Positions 36,951 to 48,799 of a DNA stretch of 64,000 nucleotides are shown here, one piece after another. The translations under genes were made by a program, and so were the position numbers. Each line of letters starts with the position of its first letter. Positions within the stretch are counted from its first letter, which is position 1. The notes under the pieces were generated by a model. The model did not search any database. It was not told the origin of the DNA and was given only the letters and a program-made list of their open reading frames with translations. Origin of the DNA: Sipunculus nudus (Eukaryota; Annelida; Sipuncula; Golfingiida; Sipunculidae); the NCBI GenBank assembly GCA_026874595.1, contig CM049317.1, positions 51,171,618 to 51,235,617 on the forward strand, written 5' to 3'.

Positions 36951-38014
36951 GAAACTTTTATATAACGCAAAACTGAACTGATAGTGTCAAAGAAAAGGAA
37001 TAATATTGCTCCTGATTATGTCCCTTTAAGCTCCACATGCGTATTCCTTACTCTTATAACTATGTTAACGACTTTACATATACTGTTTCAGATCAACAGT
37101 CGGGTTGCATGTTTATGAGGTCATTTGGTGACTTTCTTGCATAATGACAATGGCAAACTTAGCGTTTTTGTTCAAAATTGAGATATTTTTTCAACACATT
37201 TACCGGAGTAATATATGAAGTTAGAAAACAGAACCCACATAGTCTACACTATATCTATAATATACATCTTTTGTTTAAGAAACAATTTTAGCTCAGCTGA
37301 CTGCATGTCATCTTTGTTCGGCCGGTCGACGTTAACCACCAACAAATCGTGACCGCAAGACCTAGAAACTTATTATCCTGGACGGACCAGGATTTGATCC
37401 TGTATCTCAAACAATAAGCGCTTTGATTCTTGCTTTGCATATTTAATCATGGACAGTTTCATCATTCCTAAAGACTGGTGGCAGCACCTGTTTTTTAATA
37501 TTTATGCATTTTTTCTCTATTTATGAGACTGTCAAATGACAGCAATCGTATCAGTTTTCAGCTGTATTTTCATCTATTGCACTGAAACTCCGTGTGCTCA
37601 TTGGCAATAAATAAAATACCAGCTGTTAAAGACTGGAGGCGCCACCTGTATTTGTCCTTATTTTTATGCCCCCCCCCCCCCTCCGTTTCGAGACCAAATG
37701 ATAGCAATCATATGGGTGTCTCACCTGTGGCTACATCTGGTGCCCTGAAACCTAGGGTGTTTACTTACCGTGATTATGCTTATCAGATTATAAAGACAAG
37801 TAGGGTGGATGACATGTTCCCCTTGTACTTTTATGACGCGGAAACGTACCTTTTTGTCCATTTCATATATTAAGGGATAAGTAAGTTACATACTTGTTGA
37901 TAAAGCAATTTCGCCAATCGGATTATATTTTCCTGAAATGCATCTGATACTGAGAAAAGTAGAAATGGTGAATTTACTCAATGCATAGTGTTCAACGGAA
38001 GGGAACTGAGAAAT
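36951..38014. other. Unannotated stretch
   Basis: A C13-type run lies at 37669-37682. The 93-codon frame at 37592-37873 reads through it. A degenerate box B-like GGATCAAATCC occurs on the minus strand near 37390, too weak to call a tRNA or SINE. Confidence 0.45.
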
Positions 38015-38577
38015 AATTTACCTCACCACCAGAGCCCTTATGCCCCGCCCTTTTGACCTAATAATGCTATTGAGCTACCAATACGCTCCCTCACAGAAGG
38101 CCAAGCTTCTATGCCCTTGGTTGTGAGAGCTCTTTACAAGACAACAATGAGGTCACAAAGGTCTATGGCGTATGACATGACATTGACTGACGTCATCAGC
38201 TGGAATTGCCATATCTCTCTTTTCCAGAGGTGAATATATCGCAGTCATTGTGAAATGTTTTGCCATATTTTGGGTTATTTGTCTCACACGAATTACGTGC
38301 CAGGTAAGACATCGACCCCTGCAACATTTGGCCAAGAACTTTTTATACTGTCTCCTTTGTATAAAAAAAATATCCCGGAAACATGCTGACACGGATACTC
38401 ATACAGACTACACGTGTTCTGTTTGAGGGAGCTCTCCCAAATTATGCAAATTTTATTATTGTCAGGTAACTGACGGTTTACAAAAATATCGGAAACCTGA
38501 TCGGAACAGTTATCCTCCTGATTACTTTTATATGATTATGCTATTAAGTTCACGTAACGTTCATTGTTAGGTCAATA
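38015..38577. mobile_element. MITE-like element, copy 2 of the 6342-6934 family
   Basis: Collinear with copy 1 over its whole length and in the same orientation. The inverted ends have decayed to AATTTACCTCACCA and TTGTTAGGTCAATAA. GACTGACGTCATC, ACGAATTACGTGCCAGGTAAGACA-type and CTGTCTCCTTTGTATA blocks are retained. Small indels mean no common frame survives, which supports a noncoding element. Confidence 0.8.
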
Positions 38578-39235
38578 ACGTTTGTAAAAGGGAAGTATTT
38601 ACTCAGAAAAAAAGTTCATGTTGGGGAATTAAGATACTATGGGAGCATGTCGTACGGTCACTTGCAGATTATTATTTTTTTGTTGCTACAAAGACATAAT
38701 CGTGTCAACATAACTCAAATAAAAATCAGATTACATTAAGTAAAAGAAAAATGTCTCATATTTCATAAAGTCGGATCTCGAGTCAATTATTTATGGATGC
38801 AACAAAATCACAGTCCACCATAGACGCCTGTAATAGGACACTACCTGGTCCATGGACATGTTAATGTAATCACTAACGACATATGTGATTTAATTAATAT
38901 ATTCCTATGTAAATCTAATCAGATGTGTATTTTAGCAAACGTAAAGCAAATTTTGTTCCGATGGGTCTTATACTCTTCTTTATATAAATAATATGACAAA
39001 ACTTCAGTTTATACTTCTTTAAAAACTGTAAAGCAATTTCTGTTATTTACACGTGACCCGTGGGTCATGATGCTTAGACGATTGACATGTTGACAATATG
39101 TTCTTGCACCGGCAACTGATTAAGATAATGTAGGTGGCATCATAGTTAATGCATATTAGCTCAAGTTCATCAAGACCCATAAGCACACCAAATTTGATGA
39201 CAATCCATCCAGCCTTTAGTGAGGAATCCGGAATT
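38578..39235. other. Unannotated stretch
   Basis: Nothing firm. The last ~150 bp may belong to the repeat element that includes the array starting at 39236. Confidence 0.45.
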
Positions 39236-41340
39236 TTGTGTAATTTGCATTTTTGTTCTTGGGTGCTCAATAATGGACAGTAACGCAGAGAATATAGGTC
39301 ACAGTAACCTAATTTCAGGTTTCTGAGGAGAACTTTTAAGGAACTCTAAGGATGTCAGGTGGGAAGATTCTGGGTCCAATGGTTATGATTTGTGCATTGC
39401 TTTGGTATCAAATTTTCAATTATTCTGTGGGGTGTTTATAAGCCCCATAGCTTAGAGAATACTGGTAACAGAGACCTATAATTTCATGTTTCCAAGAAGA
39501 CTTTTCATGGACCTCCCTGGATGTCAAGAGAGAAGATTCTAGGTACAGTGGTTATGATTTGTGCCCTCAAAACAGACGACTGCATCTTTAAAGGTATCAA
39601 CAGTATAAAAAAAAATCTTAACAATTTTTTAAACTCCAGGTTGCACCACGAGTTTGCAGAAAATGATGAAACACCTCATGATCAATATGAATGCAAAGAA
39701 TGATGGTGATCGATGCATTCGTTGTTCAGATAAATGAGCTTTTGTATCAAATTATTATTTTTTTGCCGCTAATTCTTAGCCAATAGCTTCGAGGATATGG
39801 TTACAAGAACCCAGTTTCTGGTTTCGTGGACTTGATGTCAAGTTCGGAGATTTGAGATCAAGTGATTACGATCTGTCCCCTGTTAACAGAAGACTTCATC
39901 ATTAAAGGTCTGAAGAATAGAGGAGAAAAACATCTGTGAAAATAAAAAATTCGAGATGGCGCACAAGTCTGCAGGAACTGATGAAATACTCCTTAATCAA
40001 TATGCATGCAAAGAATCATGGTGATCAAAGCATCAGTTGTGCAGATAATTGAGCTTTTGTTTTATATTTTTTTTTTGGGGGGGGGGGGGATACTTAGGAG
40101 CACCATAGCTCGGAGGATATGGGTAACAGAGACCTAATTTCGGGTTTGACTGTACATCATGGACCTTCAAGGATGTCAATTTGAAATATTCTAGGTCTAG
40201 TCGTTACGATTTGCGCACTGTTAACAGATGACCACATCTTTAAAAATCTCGAAAACGGAAAAAAAGTAATAAAATCGAAAAAAAACTGGCGGCGCCACCA
40301 GTCTGCAGAAACTAATGAAACATTTCATCACCAGTATCCATGCAAAAAAATCATGTTGCTAAATGCGTTAGCTAGTGAGATACTTAAGCTTTTGTATCAA
40401 ATTGTCCATAATTCTGGGGGGTAAGTCGAAGCCTCATAGCTCAAAGGTTTTAGGTAACAATGACCTTATTTTAGGTTTCCATAGAGACTTTCTTGGACCT
40501 CCCTGCATGTGAAGATAAAAGATTCTAGGGCTAGTCCTTACGATTTGTTCCCTGTTAACAGATTACCAAATCTTTAAATGTCTCAAAAACAAAGAAAACA
40601 AATCGTAAAAAAATTAAAAAATACAGTTGGTGCCACCATTCCTTAGAAACTGATGAAACATTCGATCACCATTATCCATGCAAAAATTCAAGGTGACAAA
40701 TGCATTAGTTGTTCAGTTACATGAGCTTTTGTATCAAATTTTCCATAATTCTTGTGGGCAATTCGGAGCGCCATAGCTCAAAGTTTTTGGGTATCAGAGA
40801 CCTAATTTTAGGTTTCCGAGGAGACTTTTCATTTGCCTCTTCGCATGTGAAGACAGAAGATTCTAGGTCTAGTCGTTACTATTAGTGCCTAGCTGTTAAC
40901 AAATGACCACATCTTCAAAGGTTTCAAAACAGAAAAACAAAATGTAAAAAATAAAAAATAAAAAAAAATTAAGGTTGCGCCACCAGTCTGCAGAAACTAA
41001 TGAAACATTCCGTCACCAATCTCCATGCAAAGAATCAAGGTAATCAATGCATTGGTTGTTCAGATACTTGAGCTTTTGAAACAAATTTTCCTTTTTTCGG
41101 GGGGGGGGGGGTACTTCGTAGCCCCATAGCTCAGAAGTTTCGGGCAACAGAGACCTAATTTCAGATTTCCAAGGAGATTTTTCATGGACTCTCGGGATGT
41201 CAAGATAGAAGATCCTAGGACCAGCGGTTACGATTTGTGCCTTTTTAACGGACGGGAGGACGGCCCGACGGACGGCACGACGGACAGACGGACGCCGGAC
41301 AAAGGGTGATCGCTATAGCTTAGATAATTTCAGTCAGCTT
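39236..41340 (+). repeat. Tandem array of ~335 bp units ending in a GACG run
   Basis: Landmarks recur in order: 'GCTTTTGTATCAAATT', '(C)CCATAGCTC', 'GAGACCTAATTTCAGGTTTCC', 'GGATGTCAAGA', 'GATTCTAGG', 'TTACGATTTGTGCC', 'CTGCAGAAACTGATGAAAC', 'CATGCAAAGAATCA'. The AGGTTTCC-type landmark lies near 39317, 39483, 39811, 40133, 40471, 40805 and 41158, so one short and about five full units are present. Poly-G runs in two units (40077, 41099) disturb the spacing. The array stops at a GACGG-rich run (41245-41300) and AAAGGGTGATCGCTATAGC. Unit-to-unit divergence is substantial. Confidence 0.85.
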
Positions 41341-41982
41341 AGCTAAAAACAATGTTCAAGGCAGTTTAAACTTAACATTTTTAGGGTAAGCCATGGGAAA
41401 TGGCTTTATTTATTACATGGAGAAATTTGATATATTTTTATTATTAATATGTATGGAAAAAATCGATCAGATTTCTTTCTTTAAATGAAGACGTCGGTTT
41501 AATAGGACAGCTGCGCTGTTCAGATTCTTTGAATAGATAAATATTGCCTATTATACATATTTCGAGAATATTTCCAGGGTAACATTAAAGTCATGAAAGG
41601 TCTTGAATAGATGCAAGAGCAAAAAAGAACTCTGATGGAGTGCTTCTCCCATGGCTATTAATATATTGATCCCTAATGTTTATTCTAAGAGGCTAATGTG
41701 GTACCAAAATATCTTTCGTAATTTTTTTTATAAAGTCAGAATCTTTTTTTTTACTTTACCACTACTTTATGAAATGACTTAAAAAAGGTAAAATACGAGT
41801 ACAAATCTTTCCGATTAGGACGGGTTTGAAAATAAGCCTTATTATATCAAGCTTGACTTCCAAAGCTTTAGAAAATTAGATATTCTATAATCTTTATTTA
41901 AATTATTTTTGTTGTTGATTGCGGCTACCTTAATTTTGTATGTGAACATCTGCAAAATTCCATTCCGGTATCGAATAACGTT
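41341..41982. other. Unannotated stretch
   Basis: AT-rich; nothing recognised. Confidence 0.5.
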
Positions 41983-42178
41983 ACAGGGCAGTATCACACG
42001 CTTCCTCTCGTTTTATTCCGCACTCGTTTTTGAGTGAAGCACGACCGTTGGCCGCAACTTTATGCAGAGCGCTCATAGTGGGCGTTGGCCGACCTTGAAT
42101 ACTCTCACCGCCTTGTCTTAGAGACGAACTAACGATCACCGGGCTTTGTTTCCAATGCTCTTCCCTGGACCACAGAAG
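41983..42178 (-). mobile_element. tRNA-derived SINE, copy 3
   Basis: Minus strand: box A-like GTGGTCCAGGGAAGAGCATT, then a decayed box B (TTAGTTCGTCTC), AAGACAAGGCGG, GGTCGGCCAACGCCCA, GAGCGCTCTGCATAAAG and TCGTGCTTCACTC. The order is the same as in copies 1 and 2; the distal body is truncated or diverged. Confidence 0.7.
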
Positions 42179-42389
42179 GCGGTACATTTGACATTTAAAT
42201 GGTTAAAGAGCTCCCCCCCCCCCTCCCCCCCCCCCAAGTCAAGAATGATCTTTTAATGGCGAAAATGTGGCAGGTGGCAAGACATCCTGCTTTTTCTATG
42301 GGCCACACTCAACACTTGAGGGGCCATGATGCATGGCGATTTAGATCCACGAACAAGAATAGCCATGCGGGATAACCATTGTGTCAGCC
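42179..42389. other. Short unannotated stretch with a C-rich run
   Basis: C11-T-C11 at 42213-42235. Confidence 0.6.
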
Positions 42390-42520
42390 AGGGTCATGTT
42401 TGATTACTAATCTTTCAAAGGGCTAATTAAACTCATAATTGGTATGCAAATTTTTCAAATTATGCCATCATTTATAATAAAGTATTAATACCATAGCATT
42501 TTCAGATAAGATAAACATTC
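42390..42520. promoter_or_regulatory. Candidate enhancer-like cluster with an octamer motif
   Basis: ATGCAAAT (POU octamer) lies at about 42442, next to CTAATTAAAC, CATAATTGG and CTTTCAAAGGG (TCF/LEF-like). The sequence is single-copy in the window. Motif co-occurrence is suggestive only. Confidence 0.2.
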
Positions 42521-43529
42521 ATGCCGTAAAGGTGAACGGAAAATTAAAAACCTTAAAAAAAATAAATCTTATAAATACATCGCATGTATACAATTTCTTT
42601 GGATGAAAATTTAGCCTTCTCTTTTGAAGACCGGTTTAGTATCTGGCACAATAGTTCTTCAGATCAGCGGGATGATAAGTAGAATTGGTTTTCTCAGCTT
42701 CCCTTGGTTTTGAACTTATGTTTGGCTTTAAATACCCCTTCTTTATGAAACTGTTGTCAAGTCATGTTGGAAATTATTGGGATTATCGCGAAAATTTGAT
42801 GGGGAAATTCAGGTTTTACTTAATCTGTTGCAAGATTATAGCTTTAAGTGGTTGTGAAATTCAGGAAAACCCTCCTGAAGAGTTGACGGGTGCTCCATCC
42901 CACGTCCGCACTCATTGAATCGATTAACATGCCGACCTAAAGGATCTCTCACATTGATGTTTGTTTATTATACAATACCTGCCACGGGAAAGTAAAACCG
43001 GTGTTTATTCTAATTCCAAGAGTGTAATAAACAATACTGATTCCATTACGCTTCCGAGGTTCTTGCTTTTTTCTTGCAAAGTCAAGTTGGAAACCTTCGT
43101 GCAATGGTTGTTTTTATTGATATTAAAAAATATATTTATTTAAAAGAACGCAGATTAAATCAAAAGTCATAAACACGGGCAAAAATGTTTATATATATAT
43201 ATTATTATTATTTTTATTATTATAATGAAGAGGAATAATCTTTAGTAGTGATATAATAATACCTACACGAACAAAATAAAGGAATCACACACAATGAACA
43301 CAGGCACCCAGAGCCAATTTTTTTCAACTCTAAATATACTCATTTCAGTGCAGTATCAGACAATCATCACATTCATAAATTTAGGTGGCTTGTTAAGTGA
43401 ACATGACTGCATCAGTCAAAGTGTTATAGATTTTAGCTATCTCTGTCTCTTCTGAATTTCTACTTATTTTGGGGTATAAATATATATGTATATAGATATT
43501 ATATTTATTGTTGCTGAAGGAGAGCTTGA
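42521..43529. other. Unannotated stretch
   Basis: Nothing recognised; a short AT/ATT microsatellite lies at 43190-43225. Confidence 0.5.
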
Positions 43530-43935
43530 ATGAGACGGAGCGAAAGATTTCCTCGACTAGCAATTGTTGTTCCCCGCTTCTGCGGGACATTGATTTGGGT
43601 TTGTCTGTCTGTCCGACTTTCTCTCTGTCTGTCCGTCCGTCAGGTTTTTATTTCCGTGCAATAACTTTCCTAAATATTATCCGATCTTATTCAAATTTGG
43701 GTCATTGATTTCTAATGTGTATACCTTGGTTGGGCTTGGTTTAGAGTGTCTGTCTGAAAATAAATTATTACCAGCTCCAAAACAAAACAAAATTTTTCCT
43801 TTGGTTCCCAATTTACAACAAAAATTATGACATTTGGAGACATCTTCATGGGAAAAATAAAAACTAAAACATATTGGCAAGCATGAAGATCACAGGAAGA
43901 TAAAATAACAAGAGACGGAAGCGGAGGACATAAAT
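43530..43935 (+). repeat. GTCC/GTCTGTCC-containing dispersed-repeat-like element
   Basis: A small CCCGCTTCTGCGGG hairpin (43573-43586) precedes GTCTGTCTGTCCGAC and CTGTCCGTCCGTC (43599-43641). Then follows 'ataactttcctaaatattatccga', which resembles the 'STAACTTTT...AACTCACCATAA' layout after the GTCC run of the TACGCCC family. No second copy lies in the window. The class is inferred from organisation. Confidence 0.45.
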
Positions 43936-44269
43936 TCAACGAATTTGTATTATTTTTTGGTATGATTTATAACACTGAGACTTTTTTCTACTGATTTTAA
44001 TCAAGGATTTTAGACAGGGAGAATCCCCAATTTAATCATACAATGTGATGCGAGAACCTGCTAGAATGTTGGATATTATTAGCTCAATGTCTTTCTAAAG
44101 ACCTTAATGCAATGTGCATGGACAAAAGCAGGGATTTTAGTTACTTGATAGTCTTGATAGTTTTACTCTCGGTTGATTTTGCATGCAAATGAAAGTTCCT
44201 GTATTTGAGACAGGACCACTTTTAGACATTCACCTTTGTTAAGTTTATAATAGTGAAACATTCCGGCTC
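43936..44269. other. Unannotated stretch
   Basis: Nothing recognised. Confidence 0.5.
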
Positions 44270-44665
44270 CCATTTCAACAAAACAAAAGACATAAGAGTA
44301 CCGCAAAGGTGCATCGCACGCCCTTTTGAAAGTCCTGTGACCTCTGACCTAATGAAATGTGTGTGTAATTTGCCGAAAATTTAATTCAGGTGGTAAACTC
44401 TATTGGTAAATATTTATAATGAGTTTCAGGAAAATCGTTTTGATTTACGGTGAGACATCATGACGCCATCAAAGTCTGGTTGCCTCTGCGGTGCTGTTAA
44501 TCGAACCCTTGCGAGATATCTCCTGGTAAGTAGTTATGGTGAGTTTAGTGAAAATTCTTTAAAGCCCTGAAACTTTATCGCGGCGACACTAAAAGTTAAC
44601 GAAAAGACAGCGGATTGGGGATACACCAATACACGTCACGTCATAGATAGGGGTGTACAATTAAA
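44270..44665 (-). mobile_element. TACGCCC-family non-autonomous element, copy B
   Basis: In reverse it is collinear with copy A (3088-3435): GTACACCCCTATC end, TTAACTTTTAGTGTCGC, 'aaactcaccataactacttacca', 'gaaactcattata', 'ccaatagagttt', GGTCAGAGGTCAC, GGGCGTGCGATGCACC. It retains about 75 bp between TTCGATTA and AAACTCATTATA that copy A lacks, and it has lost the GTCC run. Confidence 0.7.
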
Positions 44666-45786
44666 ACGGAGAGAAGAAAGTCTGATTTGGGAATGTGTTC
44701 TTTCAAGGGAGTTTCCATACCGTCACTGCCAGGCAAGACATACAGTGTTCTCAGCTATCTTGACTCCAATGTAGCCTGTGTTTATAAACTTTGGAATAGA
44801 GTGGCATGAAAGTTTTGAAGGTTTTTTCTATGGTTCAGCGCTTTCTCTTTTACCTGCGCGGCGGCTCTGTTTATAACAGTCAATTAACATATGTTTGCAA
44901 CGGGTGGCAATAAGTCCAACAAACGAAAGAAAAGAAAATACCACTGACTGCCTGTTGAAGTTTCATTGCTGTTATAATGTATCATGCCCTGAACCAGTCA
45001 TAATCTTGTCGCTTTTGATTTTAATAAAATATTTTAAGTGTGCAGGAATAGAGATTGTTAAAGCAGTAACATGGAAATCCTGGATGTCATGTGCAGTATA
45101 ACAGGTCTTCCTTGGGTGGGCTTCTAATTAAATGCACAATTAATTGTAATCCTGTCAGCGTACACCTCTCAAAAAATGTCCAATGAATGTTTACACTGTT
45201 CTAAGCATTAGATTTGTTGTTGTACTTTAGAGGATCATAAATATGTCAGATATAAAGATATAAGTAAAAGAAAGATTCAAAATGAAGGGAACAATAGGCA
45301 GTTTTTTTAAAGTGAAATGACCATAAAACTTGTAGCATTGCAAAACATCATGGCATGAGGCGATAATGGAATATTACATTCATTATCTATCATTATGATT
45401 GAGATTGAAAGACTGGTGTTTGTTTTTATGTAAGATGCCACAAGGTCACGGCAATACATGAAAAAAAAATATTCCTATTAACTATTAAAGGAACCCCAAC
45501 TGGATGGAAAAGGACACTGAGGGTATCACATTCAAGTACATTTATAACACTTTGATACATTTTTTCACAAAGAAAATCAAATAAATTGTAAATAATTCAG
45601 ACCTTCAAGTAATTTGAAGACGGGAACAAATAAAAGTATTACCTAAGTTGATGGGCGATACGTTACACATAATAATATCAGTTTAAACCGACCTTTCATG
45701 TATTAACGAATTTTTCTATTTATGTTCCTATTATATTTTCATCAATACGTATATCATTAGAAAGATCAGTTTTACAGGTTTATAAT
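44666..45786. other. Unannotated stretch
   Basis: Nothing recognised. Confidence 0.5.
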
Positions 45787-45833
45787 TATATACATATATA
45801 AATATGTATATATATATATATAAATATTTATAA

Positions 45834-45875
<42 letters not shown>
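45787..45875. repeat. Imperfect (AT)n microsatellite, ~89 bp
   Basis: AT dinucleotides interrupted by AAATATT/AAATTT; the final 40 bp are pure. Confidence 0.95.
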
Positions 45876-45877
<2 letters not shown>

Positions 45878-46454
45878 TATTTAGTGATACGTTCGACCTA
45901 TTATTTAATAATAGTAGTATCGAATGTGCTACCAGGATCTTCTGACGATTTTGATTAAATACATTTGCTCATTTTGCAACATTATGTATCTGGATTTTAG
46001 TTCTTAACCAAAGACGGGTAAAGCATTATATCAACATCACACGTTATTGAACGTTTATATCTGAGAGAGCATTTATATTATGAGAGCTTTTACTGGTTAT
46101 AAATAACAACATACACGGAATGGCAACGTTCTGTCCGTTCATGCTCTGGTACTAAGTATACAGCCATATAAAGTTTTGTTACATAAGACACTCGATCCAC
46201 TCTCTTTTCATGTGAGGTTTATTACGTTTATCTTACACTTACTTTACAGGCTGTACAAGGACTCATTGCCTTGATCTATAAATATCTTTTTGCATTTGAC
46301 TATGTAACTAAATCCTGCAAAATGGCTAACGCTGTGCCGGTATATCATAAATACCATAATCCAGAGGATAGACCCATCGTTATTCTCTGTAATGCAACCC
46401 ACAGAAGATGGTTATAGTTATATAAGCTTATTGCCAGAATGAACCATTAATTGT
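45876..46454. other. Unannotated stretch
   Basis: Nothing recognised. Confidence 0.5.
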
Positions 46455-46774
46455 CTGCGCCGAGCGGGTATGCGTTAATCCCCGTTCGTGTGCGTGTTTT
46501 TTGTGTTGGTCACAACATAACTCAACCAGTCATGAACTGAATATCATGAAGTATTCAGGACATATCAATAATGGGCCAATGAAATATCGATTAGATTTTT
46601 GGTGTAGATTTAGCACATGATCAGGATTCAGAAAAATATCAAGGAATATTCGCAAATGTATAGAGTCATTTAGGCTCTAATGTACCCGAAAATATGGGCC
46701 GATTTAGTGAATGCAAACGCTGTTTTGGAAGCATCCCATAATAGGGGCCCAATATGGTGGAGGCTTTCATTCCT
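46455..46774 (+). repeat. 320 bp dispersed repeat, copy 1
   Basis: Collinear with 48479-48799. Shared blocks: 'atccc(c)gttc', 'gtgtt.g/cacaacataactca', 'atgaa', 'ttggtattggccaat'-like, 'cagattttggtg', 'gaattcagaaa', 'aatatgggccga', 'gttttgg(a)agcatcc', 'gaggctttcattcc'. Noncoding. Confidence 0.75.
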
Positions 46775-47722
46775 AAGACTGCAGATTTCTATTTCTAAAT
46801 AAAACCGTATACTTAAAAATGATAACTCAAAATCTTGATAACTCAAACCAAAATTTTTTTTCTAACATTTTCCATAAAATACCGAGACTACCTTAGTTGA
46901 AATAAATGATATTTGAAAATTACTGATTGCGACATCATACATTAAAATAAATATGTGTTCAGAGTTGATGGATTCTTTTCTTAAATGCAGATATTTAGCC
47001 TTGTTATTTGATTGAAAAGATATTTTCTAGTATCACCCAACTTTAAGCCTTAAATATCCTAAAGATTGAAACTATGAACTTCAGGCCGGAAGTCCCGACG
47101 CCATAACCACAAAGAATCGTACTTCCCTGAAGCACAAAACATGTATGGAGCCAAAGAGAGTTTCACATTACTTTATTCGAATGTATCAATTTTCGGTAAC
47201 ACTATGAGAAGATGCAATAAATATGCAATTTTAATTCGACTCTTTGATGTACGTCCTCGTGTCTGGGGTATGTTGTGTGATAACAATGAATTCTGATATA
47301 TAATAAATTAGATTTTGTTTAAAGAAATTACTAAAGTTATATTTAGTGTGATCGACAGGCGATGTGCAGTTCACTGACCCTTTTCAGCGAATCCGGTGCA
47401 AGAAGTTCAAATCTCATTTCCTGAAACGTTATTTTTGTGTACAGGTGTGAAACTATTTCTGTCTGTCCTTCGCAGACATCATTGATTCTACTTCTGGACC
47501 ATGGAATATGTGAGATGGACCGCCGAGCACGCAGGTTATTCCATCATGCGATTTTCTCCCATCGGTCAAGGAGAAAATCTACACATTGTCAAATGTCCTG
47601 CGTCAAATGACCGTCACTATAGCATGAACCTATAGGAAATAAGATAAATCTTTGCTATTGGTCTGAAGGTCCCTGACTGTAGATGGATCGATGGATGTGG
47701 TATACCGTAGAACCGCCACGTA
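46775..47722. other. Unannotated stretch
   Basis: A weak box B-like GAAGTTCAAATCTC near 47403 lacks a proper partner box A. Nothing else. Confidence 0.45.
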
Positions 47723-47753
47723 CGGACTCCATTTATCTGTGATATGGAGTCCG
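47723..47753. repeat. 10 bp-arm inverted repeat
   Basis: CGGACTCCAT and ATGGAGTCCG flank an 11-base loop. It overlaps the start of the 208-codon frame. Confidence 0.7.
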
Positions 47754-48370
47754 ACCGTCTAGCGGTCAGAGTTCACCCTGCCGTACATGGAGGGACCTGT
47801 AACATGAATTATCACTGCTTGTTGTGCGTTAGAGAAACAATCTTGTATTTATATATAGAAATAAACTGTTTATGTATCAAATTAAATCGATATATCACCT
47901 TTATGTGCGCCTGTAAATGTTTTTATCCTTTGATCTTCCGGGGTTCAGTTGTTGCATGCCAACTGGACACTGCCGGAAAAGGAATCCCATGCAAATTAGG
48001 TGGGCAATCTATGCAAAAGATGAATTCAGGGGGGCTTTTCCCAGGAATGCCACTGCCGTGCACTAGGATAGACCATATATTCATAAGCATCCTTCCCATC
48101 ATACATCGCGTGTTGTCAATGATGCTAATTTCCTATTGGTTGTTTCAACCGGAGGGCGCCATCGGCCAGACGGACACGAAGCAATATCTGACTTCATCCA
48201 GAGTAAGTGCCCATACTTTATTAATGCTGATCATCCAGCAAAAGTTTTGGTCCCAACGGAGTCTAAGCATCTGTAACAATTATAATATGTGGTGTTTGTT
48301 TGGGGTCCTCACGCTTCACAAGGCATATACGTGTCTGAGGGTCTGTACGGATCCGTACAAACTTAGATAG
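47744..48370 (+). CDS. Unrecognised 208-codon open frame (doubtful)
   Basis: This is the longest ATG-to-stop frame in the window and, unlike other long frames, it does not traverse a microsatellite. The product is hydrophobic and Cys-rich in its first third (CLLCV..., CLCIKL..., MCACKC), followed by GSVVACQLDTAGKGIPCKLGG and a second hydrophobic stretch (IFISILPIIHRVLSMMLISY). I recognise no domain and no zinc-binding spacing that fits a known family. It lies between two copies of a dispersed repeat and its start overlaps a hairpin, so it may be unselected repeat-derived sequence. A single-exon gene or relic cannot be excluded. Confidence 0.12.
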   Translation: MESDRLAVRVHPAVHGGTCNMNYHCLLCVRETILYLYIEINCLCIKLNRYITFMCACKCFYPLIFRGSVVACQLDTAGKGIPCKLGGQSMQKMNSGGLFPGMPLPCTRIDHIFISILPIIHRVLSMMLISYWLFQPEGAIGQTDTKQYLTSSRVSAHTLLMLIIQQKFWSQRSLSICNNYNMWCLFGVLTLHKAYTCLRVCTDPYKLR

Positions 48371-48478
48371 TATAGACTCTCCCCGCCAGAGGCTGCAGCG
48401 CTTGTATTGTTTACTATTTATACGTCAGCGCTGCAAGACTGCAGCAAAGGTAAAGAGTGGCTGTTATTGTTCGGTTTA
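48371..48478. repeat. Short GC-rich imperfect palindrome
   Basis: GCAGCGCTTG and CAGCGCTGC face each other between 48391 and 48433. CCGCCAGAGG at 48380 resembles the edge of the adjoining 320 bp repeat. Confidence 0.4.
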
Positions 48479-48799
48479 ACCCCCCGCCAGGAGGGTTTGG
48501 GTTTATCCCTGTTCATGTTTGTATGACTTTTTATGCGTGTTCACATCATAACTCACGCAATCGTGAAATGAAACTCATGAAATTTTAAGGGCATTTTGGT
48601 ATTGGCCAATATAGAATCATTCAGATTTTGGTGGGGATCTGGCCCATAATCTGAATTCAGAAACAATACACGTACAAAATAAATGTACAGTCACTTATGC
48701 ACAAATGACTCATGGAATATGGGCCGAATAAGTTATGCAAATACAGTTTTGGGAGCATCCAACAGCAGGCATGCTCCACATGCCAGAGGCTGGCATTCC
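48479..48799 (+). repeat. 320 bp dispersed repeat, copy 2
   Basis: Same orientation as copy 1, about 2.0 kb downstream; see copy 1 for the shared blocks. The ends show CCGCCAGGAGGG and GCCAGAGGCTGGCATTCCGG. Confidence 0.75.

Noticed and set aside
37370-37420. Minus-strand tRNA-like sequence with GGATCAAATCC
   Set aside because: Only a box B resemblance; no box A at proper spacing.
48380-48433. Attachment-site-like GCAGCGCT...AGCGCTGC palindrome
   Set aside because: Short and imperfect, at the edge of a dispersed repeat; no integrase context in this eukaryotic DNA.
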